Source: Limnomonas spitsbergensis
Taxonomy: Eukaryota > Chlorophyta > Chlorophyceae > Chlamydomonadales
Assembly: GCA_037349105.1 (NCBI GenBank)
Contig: JAYJMM010000118.1
Span: 1,178,001 to 1,242,000, forward strand
DNA length: 64,000 nt
Reading direction: 5' to 3'
The translations under genes and the position numbers were made by a program. This document shows positions 48,319 to 64,000 of the stretch, piece by piece. Below the pieces are notes generated by a model. It worked only from the letters and a program-made list of their open reading frames with translations. It ran no database searches and was not told where the DNA came from. How positions within the stretch are numbered: the first letter of the stretch is position 1; each line of letters starts with the position of its first letter.

Positions 48319-48678
48319 TGCGGAGTGAGTATCCTCAGTCTGAAATTTAGTAGCAACCCAGTACAGGCTGGGTTGATGGGAAGGATGCCAAGCAGGGATC
48401 CGCGCAAGATTCCCGATGTTCTTGAAATATAGGGTTTATAGGGGAAATACTTAATAACTGTGACACGATGGTCCAGTTCACGTATATGTATCTCGCACGA
48501 GGAGAAGTCGCGTGTCAGTAAGCAGGTCAGTGAATTGGAAGTGTGTTCACCCCTGTTGTTCAAAGCGTGAATGTCACAGTTTTCGCCAAGATCTTCACAC
48601 AGTGTGAAAGTGCAAGATTCAGCGCCGGCAGATGCAGCCGCTGCTTTTCCAGCGTTATTCATCGCATATCTTTACAAA
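48319..48678. promoter_or_regulatory. Shared 360-bp promoter region between divergent genes
   Basis: AMP deaminase (leftwards) and the DEAD-box helicase (rightwards) start 360 bp apart, so both promoters must lie here or in the 5' ends. TAGGGTTT at 48430-48437 is, on the minus strand, AAACCCTA, the plant telo-box found in promoters of translation and ribosome-biogenesis genes. No clear TATA box. The regulatory role is inferred. Confidence 0.5.
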
Positions 48679-55304
<6,626 letters not shown>

Positions 55305-56081
55305 GCGCGTGCGCATGGCCCAGGGCGACATGAGGCAGGACTAGATTTTGTTGTTTATTTGACAATACCGGTAGTTATTGTGATGGATGTCTACAAAAGA
55401 ATGGGTTTATAAATGATACCTAAACAGATAAAGTGGTATTTTGACTTGGATACTGACTACAGAGCAGTTTTTACTTTCAGAAAGGAAAGAACTTACCGGT
55501 ATATTAGAGGGGTCCAGCGACCCTAACGGGCTGCAGTGGCCGTTCTAGCAAGGCATTGGGTCATCGTTAATGGCCACTTAAGTCCTGAATTAATCTCCCA
55601 AGGTTATGATTTTGATATTGCAATGAGTCCCAAAGAGTGGCTAAAGAGTGCCCTCGTTTCATTGAATGTGAGCTGCCAGTACAGGCAACACATCACTGCA
55701 TGGAAGATTGGAGAAGCGGCACTGACCGTGCAACAGAAGACCGGATGATATCAATATATAACCCTCATGCTGGGGAATCAGTGGTGAAGATGTGGGGACC
55801 TGCCTGACCTGGTGATAATCCCGTGATCTCCCTGAGTGAAATATCCGATTGTATGGCAACGCTGAGCTCATGCATAATAGCCATCGTTGCAGGAGTGTAA
55901 CCAGTAGATTAATCGATGGTTACTCTAATGTTCAGAACCTTGCTGGAAAATCTATAGAAGGCGACCCAGCGATGCTACTACTTCCTCCGCTACAGCTCTC
56001 AGCCACTCACGACTCGCTTGTACCGACATGCCCAGCACAAGCGTCAAAGCCGTTCCCAACTGTAACGCAACTCTTTTTAAA
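55305..56081. other. Intergenic stretch between helicase and frataxin
   Basis: It holds the helicase 3' flank (with two ACCGGTA motifs near 55366 and 55495) and the frataxin promoter. Small open frames show no match. Confidence 0.5.
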
Positions 56082-58529
56082 ATGATGCGCTGCCTATCAA
56101 AAGTCCTGAAAGAACTCCCGAGACCCATCCAGCTCGAATCCCTCCCGCACCTAGCATGCGCCGGATCTCATTATTCAAGAGCGCAAGAATCGGCGTCTAT
56201 GAACATAAGTGCTGAATCGTCATCTCCAGTTTCTACCAGCTCGCCTTCTTTGGGCACGTCCATGCTGCACCTAGATACAACTGAAGCAAGCCCTAGGGTA
56301 CCAGTCATGGAACAACACACAAGGGGATCAGGGTTGAGCGCATGGTGGCCAGTCCAGCCTGCATGGCAACAGCTGAGAACAATGTCAACATTGCATGACG
56401 GCCTCGCTGCCACCATCCAGGGTCCGACTACGCAGCCTCACAGCGAGTGAGTTCCCCCCTCTCTGGATTATAAGCGTGATGCCAGCAGGATAGGGTTAAA
56501 GTGTTTGAGCTCAGCTGAACCCTTAGTCTTGTCACCTGATGCTAGTGGGTGAGGGCCTGGAGGTCCAGTCGAGCATGCAAGCTTCCTCGGTCTACCCAGA
56601 CCCTGCCCTCACCAGCTTTGCCCTGCCCTGATCTGCCTTGCCCTCCCCCGATCCTCACCTCCCCGTGTACAGCGCAATTGGTTGGTCAGAGGAGCAGTAT
56701 CACGAGCAGACGGACGAGGTGCTGGAATCGCTGCATGACAAAATCGAGGTGGGACAAGACCCTCTGTTCATAACTGGAGAGGCCGAAGGCGCGGGTACTT
56801 TTGCATGGCTTGCACATGCTGACATGCGAATGTTGAGCTCATAAAGGGGATTTTATTCTGGTAGATATGTTTGCAACACTGCCGTGTGTATCTATATCGC
56901 CGCCCCATCTTTACTACCGCTATCTGAGTTATGCGGAAAGGTCAAGCCATGCGGGTGGTTATACCTCCTCTCACGGGACATCAGGCATGCAGGCATCAAG
57001 AGCTTCATTTCAGTATCCCAATCATTGAATTGGGATGCCTTGGATAAACAATTGACTATGGCTGAATGCAAGTGAAGGACTGAGGGGGACAGGCCTTGGC
57101 TGCTAAGGTCTATCCTCTTTGATGGATTGCTCGAAAAGGATGGCAGGCCAGGTGCCCCTCTTGGCGCCCCACGACGGTAGGCATCAGAAGTGTGAAAGGA
57201 ATCCCTTCCATCTCACATATGTGGCAGCCCATGTACGGTATGTAAGATGCGCCAGGCCCAGGAAGCATGGATTGTATTCGGCCTGTATGGTCAGACCACG
57301 GGGGCAAATGCCGCTCTGTGATGAGGCCACATTGCCAGGCCTGATTCGCATGCTGATCAGCAATGGCTTTGCTAATGAACCTGTGATTTTTTACCTTGCT
57401 GTCAGGCCTACGTGGAAGGCCTTGACCTCGATGGCAGTGATGTCGAGTACTCGGTGAGTGGTAGGGTTTAGGGGTAGGGTTTATGCAGCAACACCGGATG
57501 GCAGTGATTGTTCAGTACTGGATGGCGTTGGTGCCGATCAAGTGGCTCCGGCACCTGGGATGGACACTTGTTTTTGTAGAGACTGATTGAAGGAGTTATC
57601 CTCGTTTACCTTCTGTTGGTAAGCAATGAGGCGTCTGGATGGAACATCCCCTTCTTGCAAAAGACAACCACCGTGACCTATCCTCCTCCCTCCCCAAATG
57701 AAGTAAGTCAATCGGGCTTGTTTAAGTTGTACTCAGTAGCACGCTATTCTTATGAGACTAGACCAGGATCCTCAGCAACCCCATCTCTGCTTGCCTTTGC
57801 GCAGCAAGGCGTGATGACAGTTAACCTGGGCGAGCTGGGAACATATGTCATCAACAAGCAGACGCCCAACAGGCAGATCTGGATGTCATCGCCGGTCAGG
57901 TCTGTTGGATCTGGATGCTTTCCAGTAGACTTCATGCGGTGCCGAATGTGGGCGGCACCTGTGCCTGGTGGCAGACTTTGTCAATCCTTGTGCCTCCTGG
58001 ATGGACATATTCTTTGGGCTCTCTCTCCCAGTAGTATACAGTGAGCTGGTCCTCACTTGAATATCACCAGCACCGATAAGCATGAGCCAGGTCAATGTTT
58101 GCAACCAGCGGTTGGTCAAGCACTGATGGGGACATCAGCTAGGTCAGCTTGAAGCAGGGCTGGCTTCACGCCTTGCGTCTTAAAGCTTGATTCATTTTTA
58201 TACAGCCGTCTGCACACAGGACACCTGGGACTGTGGCGCATCAATTATGGCTGCTGAACCACGGAAGGGAGGAACTAAGCAACTGCATGACCACGTGTCT
58301 ACCTGCTTGAGCTCGTGCCTATCTGCAGCACCTGCCTAATCACTTGAAAGCCTGTCCACTTGGATGTGAACCTGATTGCCTGCCTGCCTGCCTGCCTGTG
58401 CGCAGCGGCCCATTCCGTTTCGATTTTCTGTCTGGCCGTTGGACGTATCATCGTGATGGCAGGGACATGCTGCAGCAGCTGGAGGAGGAGTTGCAGGGTC
58501 TGACTGGCGCCCCCATTAAGCTGGGTTGA
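56082..58529 (+). CDS. FXN: Frataxin
   Basis: Five exons: 56082-56446, 56673-56748, 57406-57453, 57805-57899 and 58406-58529; phases agree, giving 235 residues (253 from an in-frame ATG at 56028). The N-terminus [15 protein letters not shown] looks like a mitochondrial targeting peptide. It is followed by a long Ser/Thr/Pro-rich stretch to about residue 120. The conserved core runs from 122 to 235: an acidic first helix ([17 protein letters not shown]), [19 protein letters not shown], the signature [22 protein letters not shown] and [11 protein letters not shown]. Frataxin acts in the mitochondrial matrix in iron-sulfur cluster assembly as an iron- or sulfur-transfer modulator. The core is full length; the pre-core extension is longer than I expect and may be partly intron or misplaced start. 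Confidence 0.92.
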
Positions 58530-58611
58530 TCGGTACAACAATTAAACAAAATTCTATCTAGGCACGTTTGGTCTGATGCCAATGCATACCATCGAAGCTC
58601 GTTTTGGATTA

Positions 58612-58616
58612 TGTAA
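58612..58616 (+). terminator. Probable polyadenylation signal TGTAA
   Basis: TGTAA lies 83 bases after the frataxin stop codon. This pentamer is the common poly(A) signal of chlorophyte algae; position and sequence both fit. Confidence 0.5.
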
Positions 58617-58679
58617 TTGACGCTGGAGGATTAAAGGATTGAGAGCTGGAGGGTCTGACTGAGTAGCCTAACAAAACAG

Positions 58680-58890
58680 AGGATAAGAAGAGCTGCCGGT
58701 GTACATGTAGGCATACGTATCCTGCCATTCCTTCTGGGAGGGAGTGATTTCTCTTCTCCTTTGTGTTCCTCTCTTTATTTCCTTTCCCCTACCCTTATGC
58801 TTTAAATAGTTAGCTCTCAACTTGATTGTTGGGCGCCCACACGGCTGAATGTTTTTAAGCAGGGCCCAGAGGTGTAAGTGTGTAATGTCA
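58680..58890 (+). mobile_element. R1 LINE-tail copy
   Basis: A T/C-rich stretch (TTTCTCTTCTCCTTTGTG) is followed by TTGGGCGCCCACACGG, GCAGGGCCCAGAGGTGTAA and a TCATCAAC end. It is a short tail-only insertion in the intergenic stretch after frataxin. Confidence 0.65.
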
Positions 58891-60149
58891 TCAACATGCA
58901 CCGGGAGGCTGAGTGTGTCGGTGCTCTGCAACGCTATGCAGAGGATTGAGGTGATGAAGTCAGCACGTTTTGAATATACGTGACTACCTGACCAGTTGAG
59001 CAAAGCCATGTTCATTTACAACGTGCTGGCGTCACTACCTCCTCTCCTGAGCTCGGCTCCAGCAACCGCCGCAACCATACGGCTCTATCAGCCGCTGCCG
59101 TATGTCTGCTTTCTCCTGATCGACGGACATCAGAGGCAGAGCACGAACAGGAGACGTGTCGTAACGGGACCACAGCGTTGTCCCAGCTGACGATGCTGGT
59201 TACCAAGCCCCAGTGGTCAAAACCTATTACTTGCACCCTGCCCGCCCTCGTGCTCTGAGCTGCAGGTGTCGGGCACCGGGTGTCGGGCGCATCAGCGGTC
59301 GAGCGGAGCGACCGGAAATTTGACATCAATCACCATGCCGAGAGGCCGAACGGTCTCTCAAGCGCAAAGCAGAGCAAGATGCCTAGATAGCCTAGATACG
59401 AGCTTTGGCATATATGTTACCTCTTTTTATTACTACTGCTGCATGATCGAGTCTACTCAACACTGAGTCGGAGACCTCCCCATAACACCTCCCTGGGCAC
59501 GGATAGTTGCACCTGCAGGCTCTACTGGCTCGAGGCTTATTTACCTGGCTGCTTAACCACGACTGAGTGAGCAGCAGCTGGGCTGCCCTCTGGTTCAAAA
59601 AAATAAGGAAGCAATGCCAAGAGCAGCATGCTGCTCTGCCCCCATCGTGGTTGAGGCCGACTGGGAGGGTGGCTCAAAACAATGCAGAAGTGCGTGGGGG
59701 GGGGCACATCTTGAGGAAGAGGTCGCAGCAGAGTGCATAATGCCAGTTTCCAGTTTACGGTACAGTGGACCCTCTCTGATGGCACCAAGCAGCTTAACGG
59801 CAAGAGTCTTCCATGTCCCAAGACTGCATCTATTCTGATGAACACCGAAGAAGCTCACACATCAAACTAGAAGGAACAGACTTAAAACATATTTTTCTAT
59901 ATTATGGCATCAATGCCGCATGTCCTGATTCAAGCAATCACGACGTGCACCAGTTCATTGCCCAGGACATTGGATAGGCAGCTCACATCGCAATCATTGG
60001 ATGTAACCCATAAACGCTAGATGACCATTACGTGTGTTATCCGCATTGCCGTAAATGGCCTATTTCCAGCAGCAGTTTGTTTGTAAGTTGACCCAGTCTC
60101 TCATGGTATCCAATACCCCTTGCTCCCCCCCTCTTCAAATACCCTCCAG
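58891..60149. other. Intergenic stretch, no gene recognised
   Basis: Open frames near 59000-59340 on both strands are GC-rich and overlap each other; I find no family match or splice structure. The start of the acyltransferase gene may lie in its right part. Confidence 0.45.
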
Positions 60150-63100
60150 CAGGACGCCGCCCGGAAATGATCCATGTGAGCGGCCAGCCCCGGAATATGG
60201 AGCTGGGCATTGAGCAGGTGTGAGGCATGGGGGCAGCACTGATTTGATAATCAGTGAACCATTGGGCGTAGTGCTCGGTGGGGGACATAGCGGATCAGGG
60301 TTTCTTTAACACAGAGGTCCAATGTCTTAACAGCCTTCTGACGAGGAATATCGCTGTACAGCAGAAAAAGGTTTCCATTCAAATATTGGCCTAACGCCTA
60401 AACGCAGTTTTTACACCTCACACCTCATTCTTGGGGATAGGCCAAAGCACGGGGTAGACCAAGTTATGTTGATCCCGTTTCTTTTTCCTTTCTTACTGCC
60501 AAGCTGTGAACGGGACAGGTCACAAGTGTCTCTTGGGAACCCATGTACAAATCAATTGTACAGTTATAAAATTCGGCAATCCCCCTGGCACTTCTTAATT
60601 GCTAGTCAAGTCTGATTCGAATCGTCATAAGTGAGCAAGCGGATTTATTTTCACCCTGCTGGCAGCTTTCCCCTCTGGACCACAGCGCCATCCTAGACTG
60701 CATCAACCCTAAGGCCTTTTGGTTCCCGAGCCCTGGCTTACGCGGCCCTCGGCTCAAGGCCTCGCTGGGGAAGCTCCTAAGAACCTACCCACTGCTGGCC
60801 GGAAGGTGACATGGGCTGGGATCTGTGATCTGAAATGTGGATATATATCTGCTGTAGGGTCAACCGCTATGCCTATCATCTTTCCCTTCAACAAGATTTG
60901 AGTAGTGAGTGCCTATTTGTAACCAACTTCAAGCTGACTGCCTTCCTATTTGTGTCCCTGGCTGCATTTCTTCCCATTAGCCATGTTGCAGGTGGAACAT
61001 CCCTTCTCTACCTGCCTGGCCTTTTCTGCCTGCCTGATGCCTGCCTGCCCTTGACAACACAGGATCTCTGTCGATGGTGGGGGCCTGTTGAAAAAGGCAG
61101 CAAGGGAGAGGCTGGCATACTGTATCTCAATCTGCAATGCAGGTGGGTGCGGGATGCTCAAGACAGACACAGCCGCAGAGTGGATATACAAGTACTGCTG
61201 TCATGCTGTACTGGCAGACTGTGGCATCAGCCACACCAGGCCTAGCAGCAGAAACGGGTTGAGACATGCAGGCTGGTGGTGACTGCATCACTTGATGCGC
61301 AAAATATGTAACGCAAAATATGTAAACGTGTCCCCGAGTAAAAGCAGACTGGTGCCGCCCTAGCTTCTTAACGCTTCATTTAGAGCATCCTGTTTCAAAA
61401 TTCTGCAGACACATGGAATTGTTCCTGAAATCAGCACCGACATACTAGTGCCGACCACTGGACTCGAAGCGGACAGGCAAGCCTGCCTCTGACACAGGTC
61501 CAGCGCGCTGATGTATCCAACATTATTGCCACTTCATCGCCCTGGCCCCCCTCTTCCCTCCAGGCGTTGAGTTCCTGGAGCTGCCGGACCCCCTGGGCCG
61601 CTCCATGTCACACTTCCCATTGGGCGCCATGATCAGGACCGGCTTCTCACACATGGGACCTCCTACCCTGCCCGACTACTTCTCGGTGAGCATTATTGGG
61701 TGACTTGCCTGACTGAGTTCCACATGACAATTGGAAGAGACCACCAGAACCCTGAGAGCATTTTCAGGAACCAAAGTCCAAATCAGATGCTGCGTGCCTA
61801 CCGAACAAATTGCATGTGGGAGTGATCTATGCCTGTGGAACCTACTTAATAAAATCTGGAGCCTTACAAATCTGCAATCTGGATGTTCCCCTTCTTGCAG
61901 CCCATGGATGTGGATGAGTTGCTGGCGGGGCGAGAGCCGCTCCTCAAGGTGAGCCTTCCATCTCTCCATTTGTCATCGATGTCAAAAATAAGGAAATCAT
62001 ACGTCCTGCCGGGTGATAAGAAGCCCCTCATTACGTGATGCATGAATCACCTGGAGTTTGCATTGGCTGTTGCATGCTCGAGACAGAGCATCCTTGGGTT
62101 GAGGGTTCAAATGCAATGGCAGGGAATAGAGGGGAGTAAACATGGGTTATACGGCTACCATACAATATTTAGCGTTCGGGGGGGGGTATGCACACCATGC
62201 ATAGTCAGGTGGACGGAGATCAGAGGGTACTTGTAACCCATCCCACCTGATCACATGCATCCTGTGACAATCATCTTCTTTGATACAAGCAAGCAAGGTG
62301 CATGTCAATCGCCTAGTTGTGTTGAAGTTTGCTCCTTCCTTGTCTCAGGTCCGTTTGACGCAGTTATCGTGTGGGGGCAGCATCCTGGCACTCACTCTCG
62401 CACATGCAATCCAAGGTGAGGATCTGTCCTGGGCGGCATGAGGAAGCCTGGGGAAATTCTGGCTTACCTGATTAGAGAGACTTCTTATCCTTTAAAGAGG
62501 AACTGAAGCCTGTCACGCATCAAGAGCTTCATATATCGGTATCTGAACAGTGTTAGAACAAAAATCTGTTTGCCATACCAGTACCTGTCCTCTCCATTCA
62601 ATAATATAAACAGATGAACGCGGCGATCAGGAGCTTGGCTGCTGAAGCTAGCTACCGTAATCTGTCACTGGCCATGCTGGACGAAGTGGGATAAAGAAAT
62701 GGAGGGTTGTTTCGAGGCTTGAGATTTCCTCATCATTAAGTCTCTTACCCCAACCTCGCGACTTCCTGGGCTGCAACCCTCCTTCTCGCCGCAACCTCCA
62801 CAGATGGCCATTCCGCCGCCATGTTCCTCAACGATTGGGCAAAGGCATACCGCCAAGAGGGCGCGGCCGCATCAATCCATCTCCTGGCGAGCTCAGATGG
62901 CTCTACTGAAGCTGTCACCAGTGCTGAATGTTATGACGGTGCATCAGGCCAGAAGGAGAAGCTGGCAGCGCCTAGCATGAACAGAAGCTTACTGCTGCTA
63001 AAGAACGCAGGCCTGCGGCCCATGGTGCCATCCAGCTCCGGCGTGCAGCTCAACCCGCCCAGCAGCTTCTCTTGTCTGAAGACCAGCCACAGCACCTCTC

Positions 63101-63965
63101 CTCCCTTTGCCCCCTGCAACAAGGGTAGATTCAGCCTGGAAGCTGCGTCCACATCGGCAGCTCTCACATGGCCGTCAGAGCAGGACGAGGGCTCCAGCAG
63201 CAGCTCCGAGACCCGGCTTGGACCAGACCTGCTCCGGAACCCGGAGGAGACCGAATCGGATGATGTGGCCCTGAAAGCGGCGGTGCTGGCCGCGGTTGCG
63301 GTTGCAGAGCTGCAGACTGTGCAGCAAGCAGCGGGCGGAGGGGACAAGCTTGAGGCTGAAACTTTCAGTGGAGAGTGCAGGACAAGTGCCCCGACGCGAG
63401 ATGCTATAGAGATACCGGTTTCCTTGCAGATTGGTTCATCAGCGGCAACAGCTGTGCCTGGCTTAGCCCCTGTGGGGGCTCAGCGGCTAGCCTGCCTGGC
63501 CCTGCAGGAATTGCCCAAGCCTGATTGGCCCACAGCAATGAGACGCGCTAGACAGGTGAGGAGGAGGACGGGCCTGTCCAGTGATCAGGGGAGCAGCTTG
63601 TTGAGGTGGATGCACCTGTGCTGCAATCTCCACTGCAAAGCTGTGTGATTGGACGGCCATTATCTTGCAAAAGACAAACTTGGGAAACCCTGAAACAACG
63701 TCAAGCCTACCACATGCAAACGCCCCCTTTCAGAATTTCAAAATCCCCAAAACGTAGTATCCTCAAAATCTGGAACCTGAACATCCTCATGATCTGAACT
63801 CCTCTGCACATGAATGCTGCCTGTCCATACCTGACCGCCAACTTCTTGCTCATGTCCCAGCTTGTGAAAGAGGTCCGTGAGCAAGAGGTGCAGTGGCCGG
63901 GGTCCAGGAGCGACCTCAGCAGCCTCGTTCTCCACCTGCCAGCGGACCAGGTGGCGGGACTCAAG
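60150..63965 (+). CDS. BAHD-family acyltransferase, 3' end beyond window
   Basis: Seven firm exons: 60666-60805, 61063-61142, 61564-61685, 61901-61948, 62349-62415, 62804-63555 and 63861-63965, all in phase. A possible first exon at about 60150-60204 reads MIHVSGQPRNMELGIEQ. BAHD landmarks are present: LSPLDHSAILDC near the N-terminus, LLRTYPLLAGR, NAGVEFLELPDPLG, LTQLSCGGSILALTLAHAIQ, then DGHSAAMFLNDWAKAY. HAIQD is the catalytic HxxxD, split by an intron between Q and D. A Ser/Ala-rich insertion of about 200 residues precedes LVLHLPADQVAGLK. The second hallmark (DFGWG) would lie past the window. BAHD enzymes move acyl groups from CoA to alcohols or amines; the substrate cannot be told. The true start is uncertain. 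Confidence 0.8.
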
Positions 63966-64000
63966 GTCAGGGGGGGATGGCCAGCAGGGGATGGGGGGGG

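Noticed and set aside
62931..63347. 138-codon minus-strand frame
   Set aside because: It is antisense to the BAHD insertion; composition mirrors Ala/Glu codons.

Overview
This window is nuclear DNA of a photosynthetic eukaryote, most likely a chlorophyte green alga. Its genes are split into many short exons by introns that almost all run GT...AG, often with TGCAG acceptors. The protein set is plant-like: a membrane-anchored AMP deaminase, an RH5/DBP3-type DEAD-box helicase, frataxin, a BAHD acyltransferase, a TrhO-type rhodanese, and C-type lectins with proline-tyrosine-rich linkers. A TGTAA motif (the usual green-algal polyadenylation signal) lies just after the frataxin stop. I cannot name the species. 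There are no bacterial operons, CRISPR arrays or viral genes. Because the genes are intron-rich, I rebuilt each one by joining exons at splice sites that keep the reading frame; most long open frames on the opposite strands are chance shadows.

Layout. 0.3-1.8 kb: 3' part of a rhodanese-family gene (+), with a 25-bp minisatellite in an intron. 2.9-8.4 kb: an about ten-exon gene (+) for an unrecognised helical protein with a probable organelle-targeting N-terminus. 9.0-11.7 kb and 27.4-29.9 kb: two lectin-receptor genes (-), nearly identical over their last two exons. Between them, 11.7-27.3 kb is an AT-richer, gene-poor stretch with retrotransposon relics, diverged repeats and an inverted repeat. 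29.9-33.1 kb: a cluster of short dispersed repeats. 33.1-48.3 kb: a 25-exon AMP deaminase gene (-). 48.7-55.3 kb: the DEAD-box helicase (+), head to head with AMP deaminase across 360 bp. 56.1-58.5 kb: frataxin (+). About 60.2 kb to the end: a BAHD acyltransferase (+), cut off at the right edge.

The genes do not form a pathway. AMP deaminase (purine nucleotide balance), the helicase (ribosome biogenesis) and frataxin (mitochondrial iron-sulfur clusters) are unrelated housekeeping functions that happen to be neighbours. The two lectins are the only clear paralogous pair.

The most unusual pattern is that tandem duplications repeatedly begin at, or span, exon-intron boundaries. A 43-bp unit carrying a 5' splice site is repeated ten times beside an AMP deaminase exon. 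The end of another AMP deaminase exon is copied two to three times into its intron. A 62-bp unit starts next to an AMP deaminase acceptor. A 63-bp in-frame duplication doubles the acceptor of the helicase's last exon. The second notable point is that a widespread short repeat appears to be the 3' tail of a degenerate LINE, which would make its many short copies 5'-truncated insertions.
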